This document shows positions 1-8,802 of a stretch of DNA of 64,000 bases, one piece after another. The stretch's first letter is position 1. Each line of letters opens with the position of its first letter. The notes below the pieces were generated by a model. That model was not told the origin of the DNA. It did no database searches and saw only the letters and a list, made by a program, of their open reading frames with translations. Origin of the DNA: Candidatus Woesearchaeota archaeon (GTDB lineage: Archaea > Nanobdellota > Nanobdellia > Woesearchaeales > JACPBO01); the NCBI GenBank assembly GCA_030651135.1, contig JAUSCS010000006.1, forward strand, positions 318,851 to 382,850, written 5' to 3'. The position numbers were made by a program, and so were the translations under genes.

Positions 1-1956
1 GGTTGCTCTGCTTTCAATGTTTCAAATGAAAGTTGCATCGAACTGGTTACAATAGGAAATGGCTTGAAGGATGATAATGAGAGTGTTTTTTTATATGATG
101 AGAATAACGCCCTTGTCAGCAATTTTTCTTGGAATATGACTATAAAGTCTTCTGGAAGATCTTGGCAATTTTATAACAACAGCTGGCAGGAAGGAAGCCC
201 AACGCCCGGCGCAATAAACAACATTTCTGCGCAAACAAACCAAACCAATCAAACAAATGCAACGATAAAAGGCCTCGAATTGACTGCTAATCTAAACGAT
301 ATCATCTATTTGGGTGGTGAATATACTGGCCTCTTTAAAATAGAAAACTTAGACCATATAACTGGTCAAACAGACCACATCAATGCAACAGTTTATTACA
401 ACATAACTAACGAGTCATCTCTGATAAAAGAAGGTTATTTTAACATCACAAATCTCAATTCTTACACAACTTCAGATACAGGTGAATTCACCCCAAATAT
501 GGCTGGCAATTACTCTCTCTGCGGTTTGATCGTTAATTCAACTGTCAATGACGCAAATTCATCAAATGATTTTGCATGCAAAAACTTCACAGTCATTGAT
601 ACAAGCTCAGTTCCCTGCAACATCTCAATAAATCTCAGTTCTGAAAATACAATTTACCTTACAAACGAATCAATAAAGTTTTACAACAATCTGAATAATG
701 AAACCTTTCTTTATACGATTGAATACTGGAAAGAAGATTTATTCGGAGCGCAGATTGGAAGCAGGACAAATACAACCAACACAAACCAGAAATCATGGAG
801 CCCGAGCATAGACGAGCTTGACCAAGTTTTCTTCATAAAAAACAGGATTGCTTATGTTGCCTGCAACGACACGAACAGCACAGACGATTACTCTGAAAAG
901 ATGGTTGTTGTAAGGGGAGCAGCCAGGACTGACAATTCAATCATACAGATAGATGAGGTTTATCTTGGAACTGATGATAAGGCGAAATTCGGAGATTCCT
1001 TGAGATTCAAGGTCATCATTTACAAAGGGAATTCAACAAAAACAAGTGTTCAGGCATGGCTTGAAGATGGCAGCGAAGAGAAGATAAGCAAGACAACAAG
1101 CACAAATATTTATGGAAATTACCAGAATCATACAATAACAATACCTGTGCAGATCGAAGCCAACTGCAACGGCGCAATCTCAGATGGAAACTATAATTTA
1201 GTTGTTGAAGGGTTAGATGCTGCTGATGAGGAAACAGTCTATGTTGAAGGAACAACAAGCAGCCTGTGCCAGACTGTGACAAGCTATAAAACATCAAGTT
1301 CGGATACCAGCAGCCAGACACCTTTGAACCTTGAGCAGGAAAGCGAAGCTCCAACAACGAGCTTTGTTTATGACAAAGTAAGATTTAATATCGCCTCGCC
1401 AACCGCGATCGAATTTGGCAAGGGATTTGTTGTGAATATTACGGCAATAAACACAGCTGACGGCGAGAAGGATTTCGATGCATGGGCTTATGTTTTCAAA
1501 GGAAGGAAAAGCATAACTGATCCGATGCAGAATAAGAAGCATCTGGCTTTAGGTAAAAATGAGTCTCTGCAGTTTTACTTGCCCATTATTGTTGATGATG
1601 AAAATATTGATCCGGGAGATTACAAATTAATGGTTAAACTGAATTCATCAGCAAGAAAATCATTAAAATCCGTTTCAAAGGCAGTAGAGCTGATTTTTAA
1701 TCAGGAATATTCCGGAAAAGAAGCAATATCCCTTAAAAGCCAGGGAGAAACTGCAGGCAAAACACAAGCGGAATTCGATTCCGAAAGCTTTAATAATGAA
1801 CTTGAATTTGACAGCATAAATAAAGTAACAGGCAGCGTTGTTTTAAACGCAGATGTTTATGAATCGACAACAGTGAAAGCAAAGAAATTAGTCAAATATT
1901 TCATTGTCAGCGCATTTGGCCTGTTTGTCATAATGCTCATATGGAGAAAGGTTTGA
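1..1956 (+). CDS. Partial surface protein: lamin-tail and CARDB-like domains, C-terminal membrane anchor
   Basis: The reading frame is open from base 1, so the gene starts upstream of the window. The first ~75 residues end in a lamin-tail-like signature (SGRSWQ, then GSPTPGAINN). Asn/Thr-rich beta-strand segments follow, with many N-glycosylation-type sequons and CARDB-like adhesion repeats. A hydrophobic helix (about residues 610-628 counted from base 64) followed by WRKV anchors the C-terminus. This is inferred to be an extracellular protein tethered to the membrane. Its stop codon shares a base with the start of the next gene, so all four genes to 3570 are probably co-transcribed, which is odd for a surface protein beside a condensin subunit. 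The exact adhesion or enzymatic role is unknown. Confidence 0.75.
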   Translation, partial: GCSAFNVSNESCIELVTIGNGLKDDNESVFLYDENNALVSNFSWNMTIKSSGRSWQFYNNSWQEGSPTPGAINNISAQTNQTNQTNATIKGLELTANLNDIIYLGGEYTGLFKIENLDHITGQTDHINATVYYNITNESSLIKEGYFNITNLNSYTTSDTGEFTPNMAGNYSLCGLIVNSTVNDANSSNDFACKNFTVIDTSSVPCNISINLSSENTIYLTNESIKFYNNLNNETFLYTIEYWKEDLFGAQIGSRTNTTNTNQKSWSPSIDELDQVFFIKNRIAYVACNDTNSTDDYSEKMVVVRGAARTDNSIIQIDEVYLGTDDKAKFGDSLRFKVIIYKGNSTKTSVQAWLEDGSEEKISKTTSTNIYGNYQNHTITIPVQIEANCNGAISDGNYNLVVEGLDAADEETVYVEGTTSSLCQTVTSYKTSSSDTSSQTPLNLEQESEAPTTSFVYDKVRFNIASPTAIEFGKGFVVNITAINTADGEKDFDAWAYVFKGRKSITDPMQNKKHLALGKNESLQFYLPIIVDDENIDPGDYKLMVKLNSSARKSLKSVSKAVELIFNQEYSGKEAISLKSQGETAGKTQAEFDSESFNNELEFDSINKVTGSVVLNADVYESTTVKAKKLVKYFIVSAFGLFVIMLIWRKV

Positions 1957-2552
1957 TGGACAAGAAGGAAATCAATAAGAAAATTGCTGAAGGCTGGCTT
2001 CATACGAGGCTGATAGTTGAAATGCTTGGGAAGCCAAAGGAACACTTAGACCAAACTATGAAGCAGTATATTGAAAAATTAAAAGATGATAAAGATATCA
2101 TTGTCATAAAAGAAGAATATTCAGAGCCAGAGGATAAAGAAGGGATGTTTGCTGAGTTTGTCGAGCTTGAAATGCTTTTCAGAAGCATAGAAGTGCTTAC
2201 ATTCTTCTGCTTTGATTACATGCCATCAAGCGTGGAGATAATTGCTCCTGAAAAAGTTTCTTATGTCACAAGGGATGTTATGGCTTTCCTGAACGATCTT
2301 CAGGCAAGGCTGCATACAATTGATTTGAAACTGAAAACCATTACGCAAGAAAATACAAATCTCACCCATAATGCATTTACTCTTTTGAGGAACCTTATAT
2401 TGCTGTCAATAAGGCAGGGTGATAAGTCTGCGGCAGAATTATCAGAGATAACGGGCATAAAAGCAGAAGAGCTGATGAAATTCCTGGATATTTTTGAGAA
2501 AGAAGAGAATAAAATAAAAAAAGAAGGAGACAAATATACAACAATAAAATAA
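1956..2552 (+). CDS. Conserved hypothetical protein upstream of scpB
   Basis: Starts at the ATG overlapping the preceding TGA (TGATG), with GGAGAAAGG just upstream; an in-frame ATG 15 bases earlier is less well placed. The protein of about 198 residues is alpha-helical and charged. The C-terminal third (LSIRQGDKSAAELSEITGIKAEELMK, interrupted here by position: roughly residues 145-175) looks like a helix-turn-helix. Its position directly before scpB suggests a chromosome-organisation role analogous to ScpA, but no kleisin motif was recognised, so it is left unnamed. Length and wHTH-like end would also fit a regulatory subunit. Confidence 0.7.
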   Translation: MDKKEINKKIAEGWLHTRLIVEMLGKPKEHLDQTMKQYIEKLKDDKDIIVIKEEYSEPEDKEGMFAEFVELEMLFRSIEVLTFFCFDYMPSSVEIIAPEKVSYVTRDVMAFLNDLQARLHTIDLKLKTITQENTNLTHNAFTLLRNLILLSIRQGDKSAAELSEITGIKAEELMKFLDIFEKEENKIKKEGDKYTTIK

Positions 2553-2560
2553 AGGGCAGA

Positions 2561-3430
2561 ATGGACAAAAAAGAGGTTGAAGCATTATTATTTTCATCCG
2601 GCAGAAAGATGAATGTTGAAGAATTGGCTAAGTTATGCCGTTCTAATCCGGAGCTTGTAAGGGAACAGCTCATAATATTGCAGGCAGAATATGAAGAAAA
2701 GGAATCGCCTTTGATGCTTGTCGAGGAAGGCAGCAGCTGGAAGCTTACTGTAAGGGAGAGATACCTTGATCTTGTAAAAAACATTGTTACAGAAACAGAG
2801 CTGAGCAAAAGCTGCATGGAAACACTTGCTGTTATTGCATTCAAGTATCCTGTTGTGCAGGCAGATGTAATAAAAATAAGAACTAACAAGGCATATGAAG
2901 ACATTAAATTATTGGAAGAAGCAGGGTATGTTGTAAAGGAAAAATTCGGCAGGACTTTTAAATTGAAATTAACTGAGAAATTCTTCCACTATTTTGATCT
3001 TCCTGAAAAAGACCTGAAAGAGAAGTTTTCTGATTTTAAGCAGATTGAAGAAGCTATTGAGCAGAAGGAAAAAGACATCGAGGAAGCAAAGCAGAAAAAC
3101 ATTGATAAGCTAAAGCAGGAAAAAGATGAAACTGAAAAAAAGAGAAAAGAAGCTGAAGAAGAGATTGAAAAGCTGGACAAGCTCGAAGTTTTTGAAGAGC
3201 CGAAGATTGAAGAAGATAAAGAGAAGCTTGGTGATCTGGAAGTTGTTGATGAGCCTGAAGAAGCGGAAAAAGAAACTGAGGAAGGAAAATCCGGAGAGGA
3301 AGCAAGCGAAGAAAAAGAAACAACTGCAGAAGAAGCAGAAAAAGACAAAGAAGAAAGTCCGGAAGAAGCTGATGCAGAGCAAGAAGAATCTGAAAGCGAA
3401 GAAAACAGCAAAGAAACAGAGGAAGAATGA
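2561..3430 (+). CDS. scpB: ScpB-like SMC-associated winged-helix protein with acidic tail
   Basis: Residues 1-150 match the ScpB layout of two winged helices. The opening VEALLFSSGRKMNVEELAKL and the second block CMETLAVIAFKYPVVQADV, leading to RTNKAYEDIKLLEEAGYV, are typical. ScpB binds the kleisin of SMC complexes and helps condense and segregate chromosomes. Residues ~160-289 form a Glu/Lys-rich, probably disordered or coiled tail that ordinary ScpB lacks. The gene follows 1956-2552 by 8 bases and its TGA overlaps the next ATG. No smc gene is in the window. The family assignment is firm; the tail's role is unknown. Confidence 0.8.
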   Translation: MDKKEVEALLFSSGRKMNVEELAKLCRSNPELVREQLIILQAEYEEKESPLMLVEEGSSWKLTVRERYLDLVKNIVTETELSKSCMETLAVIAFKYPVVQADVIKIRTNKAYEDIKLLEEAGYVVKEKFGRTFKLKLTEKFFHYFDLPEKDLKEKFSDFKQIEEAIEQKEKDIEEAKQKNIDKLKQEKDETEKKRKEAEEEIEKLDKLEVFEEPKIEEDKEKLGDLEVVDEPEEAEKETEEGKSGEEASEEKETTAEEAEKDKEESPEEADAEQEESESEENSKETEEE

Positions 3431-3570
3431 TGCTTCTATTAAAATGCCCAAAATGCAAGCAGGAAATGAAATATCAAAATAAAGATGGAATTCTCACGAA
3501 GAAGATCAAGAAATGCGTTTACTGCGGCCATGGATTTAAGGTTGGGGATAATATTGTGAAGAAATTGTGA
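3430..3570 (+). CDS. 46-residue zinc-ribbon protein
   Basis: A short gene starting at the ATG that overlaps the scpB stop (ATGATG context). Two CxxC knuckles, KCPKCK near the N-terminus and KCVYCGH about 20 residues later, form a zinc ribbon, and most other residues are basic. Translational coupling with scpB supports it being real. Small ribbons like this bind nucleic acid or act as accessory subunits; no specific function can be read from the sequence. Confidence 0.7.
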   Translation: MLLLKCPKCKQEMKYQNKDGILTKKIKKCVYCGHGFKVGDNIVKKL

Positions 3571-3656
3571 ATTTGAAGATGTTCTGACAATGTATGTGGT
3601 TGCTATTATCTGTTCCAACGATTGAAATGAGCGCCGCAGTTCCAGAGGCCGCCGAA

Positions 3657-3670
3657 AAGTTTTTATAGTG
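3657..3670 (+). promoter_or_regulatory. Archaeal TATA box for the lipoprotein gene
   Basis: The purine-rich GCCGAAAAG followed by TTTTTATAG resembles BRE plus TATA. It lies about 60 bases before the ATG at 3724, leaving a short leader. Confidence 0.5.
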
Positions 3671-3723
3671 ATATGGAGTAAATATCTTTGAAGGATATTT
3701 TGAATGGACGGAAAACAGCTATT

Positions 3724-4908
3724 ATGAAAATAAAAAAATCCGGAATTGCGATATTGGTTGTTTCTTTATTCTTAGTTTTTACATTAAGTGGCTGCACCTC
3801 GCAGAATCCAGGCGGTAATCAGACTTGGGCAGGCGGAGGAGGAGGCAGGACTGGCAGCAGTAATGGAGACGCCTCAGGAGGAGATTCTGGTTCATCTGGA
3901 AGCCAACCTCCGGCAACAGGAGATTCTGGTGGTGGTTCATCCGGCGGTGATTCTGGCAGCGGAACGTCGGGTGGAGATAGTGGAGGATTGCCTCCTGCAG
4001 AAAATCCTGATGGAAATGGGCAGCAGGATATGAGCGCATGGAAAGAGTATATTCAGCAGATTGTGGATGATCCGGATGCAACAATCAAGGCAGATTTGAA
4101 TGCGCTCAGTTTAGCGCAGATGTCCGGACTTGATACTTCTGATGAATTCTATAACATGATAATCGGAAAGATACGCGCTAAGATTGACAATACCCTCAAA
4201 AGAACAGACCTATGCCAAAACGATTTGATTCCATTGATAGAGCTTGCTCAGCTCACAGGCATAGATGATCTGGCAGATGAGGGCATATATCGTCTTGGAA
4301 AGGTTACTGCTGTGGATGATCTTGTAACAGGCGCTGAAAAACTCTATTTAACTGTGCCGCGCGACTGCAGCTCAGTCGAATTCAAATATGATTCTATCAA
4401 CACAAACGGCAATTACAAAACTTCAATGACCGCATCAATACTCGGGGATTTGAAAGAACAAACTATATTAGATTGGGTTAATTCCGATGCCAGAACATAT
4501 GTCTGGCAAAGAGGAAAGATCGAGTGGACATATTCTGATGTATCTTCTGATAGCTGTTTGACTATAACAAAATCGAGTATCGGAAGAGCAGACCTAACGA
4601 AAAACGATGGTTCTGTTGAAGTTTATAAAGATGGAACATTTTCTGGCCAGATTATCAGCAGGTCAATCCAGATAGAAGTTTCAGAGACAGTGCAGCCGGT
4701 GGATCCTGAAGAAGACTGCTCGGAATATACCCCGAGAAGCTACACTGAGATTGGCAGCATTGGCGCATATATTCAGGGAAGCTGGGCAGACAAATATAAA
4801 ATAACCGTCAATGTCAAGAAAGAAACACCTCAGGAAGAGGTAGATGCAGGGAACTCTAAAGAAAGCACGATCACAATAGCAAATCTCCATATACCGTTTC
4901 CAGAGTGA
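3724..4908 (+). CDS. Secreted lipoprotein with Gly/Ser linker
   Basis: Begins at ATG 3724 rather than the TTG 36 bases upstream, because the signal peptide (MKIKKSGIAI, hydrophobic core, lipobox LSGC) starts there. After the lipidated Cys comes a ~60-residue Gly/Ser/Asp/Pro linker, then a ~300-residue folded domain containing Cys residues (CQNDL, DCSS, DSCLT, EDCSEY). It is inferred to be anchored to the outer face of the membrane. No catalytic motif was recognised and the C-terminal domain is unassigned. It is transcribed from its own promoter after a 150-base gap. Confidence 0.75.
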   Translation: MKIKKSGIAILVVSLFLVFTLSGCTSQNPGGNQTWAGGGGGRTGSSNGDASGGDSGSSGSQPPATGDSGGGSSGGDSGSGTSGGDSGGLPPAENPDGNGQQDMSAWKEYIQQIVDDPDATIKADLNALSLAQMSGLDTSDEFYNMIIGKIRAKIDNTLKRTDLCQNDLIPLIELAQLTGIDDLADEGIYRLGKVTAVDDLVTGAEKLYLTVPRDCSSVEFKYDSINTNGNYKTSMTASILGDLKEQTILDWVNSDARTYVWQRGKIEWTYSDVSSDSCLTITKSSIGRADLTKNDGSVEVYKDGTFSGQIISRSIQIEVSETVQPVDPEEDCSEYTPRSYTEIGSIGAYIQGSWADKYKITVNVKKETPQEEVDAGNSKESTITIANLHIPFPE

Positions 4909-4973
4909 CTGGCAATTTCCATTCAGGATCAGACTTTTTTTAGCCTCTCAAGATTATTGGATATAACACATGC

Positions 4974-5048
4974 CTGTTAGCCGAGTCAGCCTTACGAATG
5001 AAATGAAGTGTGGCTGACCGAGCGGTAGCAGTTGCTGGCTCGGCAAAT
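4974..5048. repeat. GC-rich inverted-repeat element
   Basis: CCTGTTAGCCGA is followed by a stem GTCAGCC/GGCTGAC and an outer GCCGAG/CTCGGC pair. The same 12-base lead, CCTGTTAGCCGA, occurs at 8844-8855 within the dispersed repeat described below, so this is probably a fragment of that family. It superficially resembles a tRNA acceptor but has no T-arm. Confidence 0.5.
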
Positions 5049-5102
5049 TTTAGTTATAGTTTATACGCCGGGTTTATTACGTAAAGGCACAAAAACCAAA
5101 AG

Positions 5103-5125
5103 ATTAATATAGTACATGTGTACTA
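5103..5125 (+). promoter_or_regulatory. TATA box with overlapping operator palindrome
   Basis: TATA-like ATTAATATA at 5103-5111 runs into the inverted repeat TAGTACATGTGTACTA at 5110-5125 (7-base arms, 2-base spacer). It sits between the TATA box and the expected transcription start of the RHH gene, a classic autorepressor operator position. Confidence 0.6.
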
Positions 5126-5138
5126 CACTCATATCACC

Positions 5139-5387
5139 ATGACAATGGCAGTAACTCAGGTCAGGTTGCCTCAAGGCATTATAGAAGAAGTAGATAGATT
5201 AGTAGAAAGAGGCCTCTACACTAATAAGTCCGATGTTGTTAGAGATGCACTTAGAAAATTAATACTTGAAAAGCAAGTTGGCTCAATTCCAAATACAGGA
5301 GATTCTGTTAAGGAAATAAGAACTATTCGAAAGAAGCTATCAAAAGAGGCATTCGATCTCAGCGCCATTAACACATTAGGAAATTAA
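5139..5387 (+). CDS. CopG-family ribbon-helix-helix transcriptional regulator
   Basis: The N-terminal strand AVTQVRLPQGIIEEVDRLV, followed by GLYTNKSDVVRDALRKLI, is a textbook RHH fold of about 45 residues. A short polar tail follows, for a total of about 82. Such proteins dimerise and insert the beta-ribbon into palindromic DNA. The start at 5139 (or ATG 5145) fits a near-leaderless transcript from the TATA box at 5103; ATG 5118 would lie inside the operator. No co-directional toxin follows, so an autoregulated stand-alone regulator is more likely than a classic toxin-antitoxin pair. Confidence 0.8.
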   Translation: MTMAVTQVRLPQGIIEEVDRLVERGLYTNKSDVVRDALRKLILEKQVGSIPNTGDSVKEIRTIRKKLSKEAFDLSAINTLGN

Positions 5388-5528
5388 ATCTTCAGGTTTC
5401 TTTACAGTTATATGTTCCTTTGCAAAGTTTATCAGTTCATTATAAAAATTTTCGACATTCTGGAAAATTGCGTTCCGCAAAGTAATTTTTAGTGGCTCGT
5501 GTTCAATCAAAAAAGCAAAGCGATACAT
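5376..5528 (-). CDS. Possible 50-residue hypothetical protein
   Basis: An ATG-initiated frame encodes a compact 50-residue sequence (MYRFAFLIEHEP... ending EDLIS) and overlaps the 3' end of the RHH gene by 12 bases on the opposite strand. The amino-acid composition looks protein-like, but there is no clear ribosome-binding site or recognised domain. It may be a remnant of a larger gene. Confidence 0.3.
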   Translation of the reverse strand: MYRFAFLIEHEPLKITLRNAIFQNVENFYNELINFAKEHITVKKPEDLIS

Positions 5529-5682
5529 AAAAAACAAAAATAAAGGGGGACATTTCGTTTTAGTCGTTCGTTAGGGAGTGGGGTGATGGCGCTATTATGT
5601 TCTCAAAAATTAATTGAAAATCACCCTCCATAATCGATGCTTTTAAAAACATGGCCTGTTTTTTGAGTAATTACACAATACA

Positions 5683-6909
5683 ATGTCATTTCAACACCTT
5701 AATCTCATCGAACCGCTTCAAAGGGCGCTTGCGCAACAAAGTTATATTACGCCGACGCCGATACAATTGAAGGCTATTCCTGACCTTTTAATGGGCAAAG
5801 ATCTGATAGGCATAGCTCAGACAGGAACGGGTAAAACTGCCGCATTTGTGCTGCCTATTCTCCAGCGGATGACTGAAAAATATCCTCGTGTGCTTCGTAC
5901 ACTTGTGCTTGCGCCGACGCGAGAACTTGCTGCGCAGATTGGCGATAGTTTTGCTGCGTACGGCAAGTTTCTTAAATTTAAACATACGGTTATTTTCGGC
6001 GGCGTTGGTCAAGGGCAGCAAGTTGATGCTGTAGCCCGAGGCGTTGATATTGTTGTTGCGACACCTGGACGGCTGCTTGATTTAATGAATCAAGGCAAAG
6101 TGAGTTTAAAAGATATTGAGTTCTTTGTTTTGGATGAAGCTGATAGAATGCTTGATATGGGCTTCATTCAGGATATCAAGAAAATCATCGCAAAATTACC
6201 GCACAAACGGCAATCACTTTTTTTCTCTGCAACGATGCCGCCACAGGTTAGTCAGCTTGCGCATCAACTGCTGAGGAATCCTGTTCATGTTGAGGTTGCG
6301 CCGCAAGCTACCACTGTTGAAAGTGTCAAACAGTGTGTATTTTTTGTTGATTCAGCTGCTAAGGAAAAACTGCTCTTAGATCTTCTATTGCAAAAGCATC
6401 TTACTCGTGTCTTAGTCTTTACTTGCACAAAGCATCGCGCAAATAAGGTCGCAGCTTATCTGTGCAGCCATAATGTCGATGCCGTTGCAATTCATGGCAA
6501 CAAGTCGCAAGGTGCTCGAACACAGGCGCTTCAGAGTTTTAAATCCGGCAGAACTAAAGTGTTAGTCGCGACGGATATTGCTGCGCGCGGTATTGATATT
6601 GATGATATCTCTCACGTTATTAATTTTGAACTTCCTAACGAGCCTGAAGGTTATGTTCACCGAATTGGCAGGACTGCGCGGGCAGGGGCGGATGGTACAG
6701 CGTATTCTTTTTGCGCTGCTGCTGAACGGGATTTTCTTAGGGATATTGAGAGATTGATCCGATTGAAGATCGAAGTTATGCCTCATGCTTATCATTCAGA
6801 TCAAGCGCAGAATGCTGCCGGTGCGGCTGCTCGGCCGCCGCCAAGGAATCAAAGAGGGCGCTCGAGAAGGTTTAGGCCTCATCAGGGCAAATCACATTTT
6901 AGACGGTGA
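5683..6909 (+). CDS. rhlE: DEAD-box ATP-dependent RNA helicase, RhlE-like
   Basis: All DEAD-box motifs are present in order: Q motif TPIQ (residues 25-28), AQTGTGKT (45-52), PTRELA (78-83), DEAD (151-154), SAT (182-184), ARGID (301-305) and HRIGRTAR (326-333). A basic RG-rich tail ([13 protein letters not shown]) ends the protein. The 408-residue size and bacterial-style sequence match RhlE, which unwinds short RNA duplexes in ribosome assembly and RNA turnover. Codon choice is more GC-rich (gcg, cgg, cgc) than the neighbours. Together with its isolated position between repeat-rich spacers, this suggests acquisition from a bacterium. Confidence 0.9.
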   Translation: MSFQHLNLIEPLQRALAQQSYITPTPIQLKAIPDLLMGKDLIGIAQTGTGKTAAFVLPILQRMTEKYPRVLRTLVLAPTRELAAQIGDSFAAYGKFLKFKHTVIFGGVGQGQQVDAVARGVDIVVATPGRLLDLMNQGKVSLKDIEFFVLDEADRMLDMGFIQDIKKIIAKLPHKRQSLFFSATMPPQVSQLAHQLLRNPVHVEVAPQATTVESVKQCVFFVDSAAKEKLLLDLLLQKHLTRVLVFTCTKHRANKVAAYLCSHNVDAVAIHGNKSQGARTQALQSFKSGRTKVLVATDIAARGIDIDDISHVINFELPNEPEGYVHRIGRTARAGADGTAYSFCAAAERDFLRDIERLIRLKIEVMPHAYHSDQAQNAAGAAARPPPRNQRGRSRRFRPHQGKSHFRR

Positions 6910-6963
6910 TGGATGTGTGTGGTTTGTTGATTACTATGTTTTAACTTTTAGCTACTAAAAATT

Positions 6964-6984
6964 ATTGAACTTAACATCGGAATT
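6964..6984 (+). repeat. Direct repeat copy 1 (21 bases)
   Basis: Identical to 8691-8711 (ATTGAACTTAACATCGGAAT plus one T). The two copies bracket the lipoprotein gene at 7174-8352. Confidence 0.8.
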
Positions 6985-7036
6985 CCTGTTCTATTCTTTT
7001 TCCATACACAAGTGTGGGAAACCTGCGTCCACAGAG

Positions 7037-7102
7037 TTGTGTTTAAGTTCCAATCAATTCGAGCGTAGTGAGTGTAAATGTGCGAAGCACGGGGGGAGTT
7101 CG
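7037..7102 (+). repeat. Left arm of inverted repeat bracketing the thioredoxin-like lipoprotein
   Basis: TTGTGTTTAAGTTC (7037-7050) is the exact reverse complement of 8678-8691. CGGGGGGAGTTCG (7090-7102) is the exact reverse complement of 8652-8664. The palindromic GTGCGAAGCAC (7080-7090) recurs at 8641-8651. Confidence 0.75.
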
Positions 7103-7173
7103 TTGTTCTATCAATCTTTGTCGAAGTCTAAATGAGTATGTTTAAATACTAATTACTTTTAACTAACAATAGG

Positions 7174-8352
7174 ATGTTAAGAACCAAAAAAAAGAGCGTA
7201 AGTTTTCTTTCTATTTTTGCCCTTTTGGTTTTCATTATTTTTATTAGTGGCTGTACACAGGCTCCGCCAACAGCAGCAGACGTTGCAAAGTGCCTTGCTG
7301 CTAGCGGCGCAAAATTATATGGCGCATCTTCATGTTCTGATTGCGATGACCAAAAAGCGCATTTTGGAGGGGATTTCAAATATATCACATACATCGAATG
7401 CGATGGTGTTGGTTCTGAAGAATGCAAGAAAGAAGGCATAACTAAATATCCTACTTGGGTCTTTAAAGATGGCCAGAAATTAAGTGGGGTGCAATATTTG
7501 GAGGATCTTGCAAAGCATTGTGATACTCCCAGGATTACTTCAAAAAAGGAGGAGCCTTCTGTTCCAAAAGAAGAATCAGGAGTAGAGGAGTCAAGAGTGA
7601 TTCCAAGACAAGGTGGCGCTAGAGTAAATGCTCCGACAAAATCAATGTATGAAGGAACTTATGAAGGCAAGTTAGAGTATGAATACAATCCTACTTGTCC
7701 GCATATTAAAAAGACTCTTCCTGATGGGCGAACTTATTTAGCTCCTGATGGCACAGGTTGGATTCCTGCAACTCTTATGCTTCGAATCAAATTAGGGTCT
7801 ATTCCTGAACATGATGATGAAGGTAACGATCACGTGTATAGTAGGCGTGACCTTTTTGATGTTAGGGTTTTAAACGTATGGTTTGATGACCCTGACTTTC
7901 AGACTGGGTCTGATGGTTATAAACCAGTTAATAATCGTTATTCTGAACTAGTTATGCCTTGGCTTCCAAGAGACCCGGCTGATCCTGCGCATAATGTAAT
8001 TATGGAAGACGGAGAAAGTTTACAGCTTGATTGGACTGGCATGGTTTTTAGTTTACTTGAAAACCCTAATGATCGGACGAGCAAGGCCCTATCAAGTTTT
8101 TCCTTAACAGGCAATTTTGCCAATCCCACTGGTTTTTATGTGAGTGATGATGCAAAAGTTATTCGTAGCATTCCTATACCGCACCAAGACTATATGGGTG
8201 ATGAAGGTTGGTCTGCATATCAAGATACTTGGAATGCAAATATTGAGAAAGGTTCTGGACCTTTGTCTCTCGATAAACAACTCGAACATTGGAAGGCAGG
8301 ATGCCGAACAAGGTTTAAGACCTGGAGTCTCACAAGAATTTCTGATTCATAG
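7174..8352 (+). CDS. Lipoprotein with thioredoxin-like CxxC domain
   Basis: The signal peptide has a lipobox (FIISG region ending ISGC) at residues 1-27. Residues ~45-115 resemble the thioredoxin-like domain attached to VKOR proteins: LYGASSCSDCDDQK carries the CxxC, followed by YIECDG and the cis-Pro-like KYPTWVFKDG. The lysine/proline-rich linker leads to a ~230-residue domain of unknown family with several His/Asp/Trp residues. It is inferred to act in extracytoplasmic thiol chemistry. The TATA box ~27 bases upstream implies a leaderless transcript. Inverted and direct repeats flank the gene, so it looks like cargo of a mobile unit. Confidence 0.75.
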   Translation: MLRTKKKSVSFLSIFALLVFIIFISGCTQAPPTAADVAKCLAASGAKLYGASSCSDCDDQKAHFGGDFKYITYIECDGVGSEECKKEGITKYPTWVFKDGQKLSGVQYLEDLAKHCDTPRITSKKEEPSVPKEESGVEESRVIPRQGGARVNAPTKSMYEGTYEGKLEYEYNPTCPHIKKTLPDGRTYLAPDGTGWIPATLMLRIKLGSIPEHDDEGNDHVYSRRDLFDVRVLNVWFDDPDFQTGSDGYKPVNNRYSELVMPWLPRDPADPAHNVIMEDGESLQLDWTGMVFSLLENPNDRTSKALSSFSLTGNFANPTGFYVSDDAKVIRSIPIPHQDYMGDEGWSAYQDTWNANIEKGSGPLSLDKQLEHWKAGCRTRFKTWSLTRISDS

Positions 8353-8453
8353 AAGCTTAGGACATGACAAGATATAATTAATGCCCCATATTTCCGTCTT
8401 CTTATACGGGAATCTTACATGTTGTTTATAATTTCCAAGGAGGTTAGAACAGC

Positions 8454-8567
8454 ATGAAGATCGATACTTCATTGAAGAAGGAAGTATCTGGAAGAGATGT
8501 TTTAATAAAATATGATTTCCCTGAGGAGATTATTGAAAAAGATGTCAATGCCCCTTTTGTCTTGTGA
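8454..8567 (+). CDS. 37-residue peptide with strong ribosome-binding site
   Basis: ATG is preceded at a good distance by AAGGAGGT (about 8438-8445), one of the strongest Shine-Dalgarno sequences in the window. The peptide (MKIDTSLKKEVSGRDV... to NAPFVL) resembles the start of a longer cytoplasmic protein, so it may be a truncated remnant. No family recognised. Confidence 0.45.
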   Translation: MKIDTSLKKEVSGRDVLIKYDFPEEIIEKDVNAPFVL

Positions 8568-8640
8568 ATACTCCCCCCATTTAATTTTAGAACTCCCCCT
8601 TTCTACAATAAACTAGATTTTACGAAGGAAAATACAATAT

Positions 8641-8711
8641 GTGCGAAGCACCGAACTCCCCCCGTAAATCGTAATTAGAACTTAAACACAATTGAACTTA
8701 ACATCGGAATT
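8641..8711 (+). repeat. Right arm of inverted repeat plus direct repeat copy 2
   Basis: Holds GTGCGAAGCAC, CGAACTCCCCCCG and GAACTTAAACACAA, all matching 7037-7102 in inverted order. The 21-base direct repeat at 8691-8711 is identical to 6964-6984. Confidence 0.75.
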
Positions 8712-8802
8712 TAACGAAGTTTTTTCTCCTCTAAAATCCGAGCCTCGAAAAATGAGGCAACCCGCATTTTTCAGAGTTGCGAGGATTTTGAGAGATGAGA
8801 AA

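Larger units (their letters stand above)
6910..7173. other. Non-coding spacer with hairpins and repeat copies
   Basis: No credible gene. It contains the first copy of a 21-base direct repeat (6964-6984), the hairpin GTGCGAAGCAC (7080-7090) and the outward half of an inverted repeat (7037-7102) whose partner lies at 8641-8691. TTTAAATACT at 7141-7150 is the TATA box of the next gene, about 27 bases before its ATG. Confidence 0.6.

Noticed and set aside
1956-2552. ScpA
   Set aside because: Its position beside scpB is suggestive, but no kleisin N- or C-terminal motif was recognisable.
4974-5048. tRNA-like fold (GCCGAG...CTCGGC)
   Set aside because: No T-loop GTTCNANNC, no plausible anticodon arm, and its lead sequence recurs in the dispersed repeat.
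5547-5555. AGGGGGACA as a partner of TGTCCCCCT near 34780
   Set aside because: Nine bases with different flanks; too short to link the helicase spacer to the hydrolase unit.
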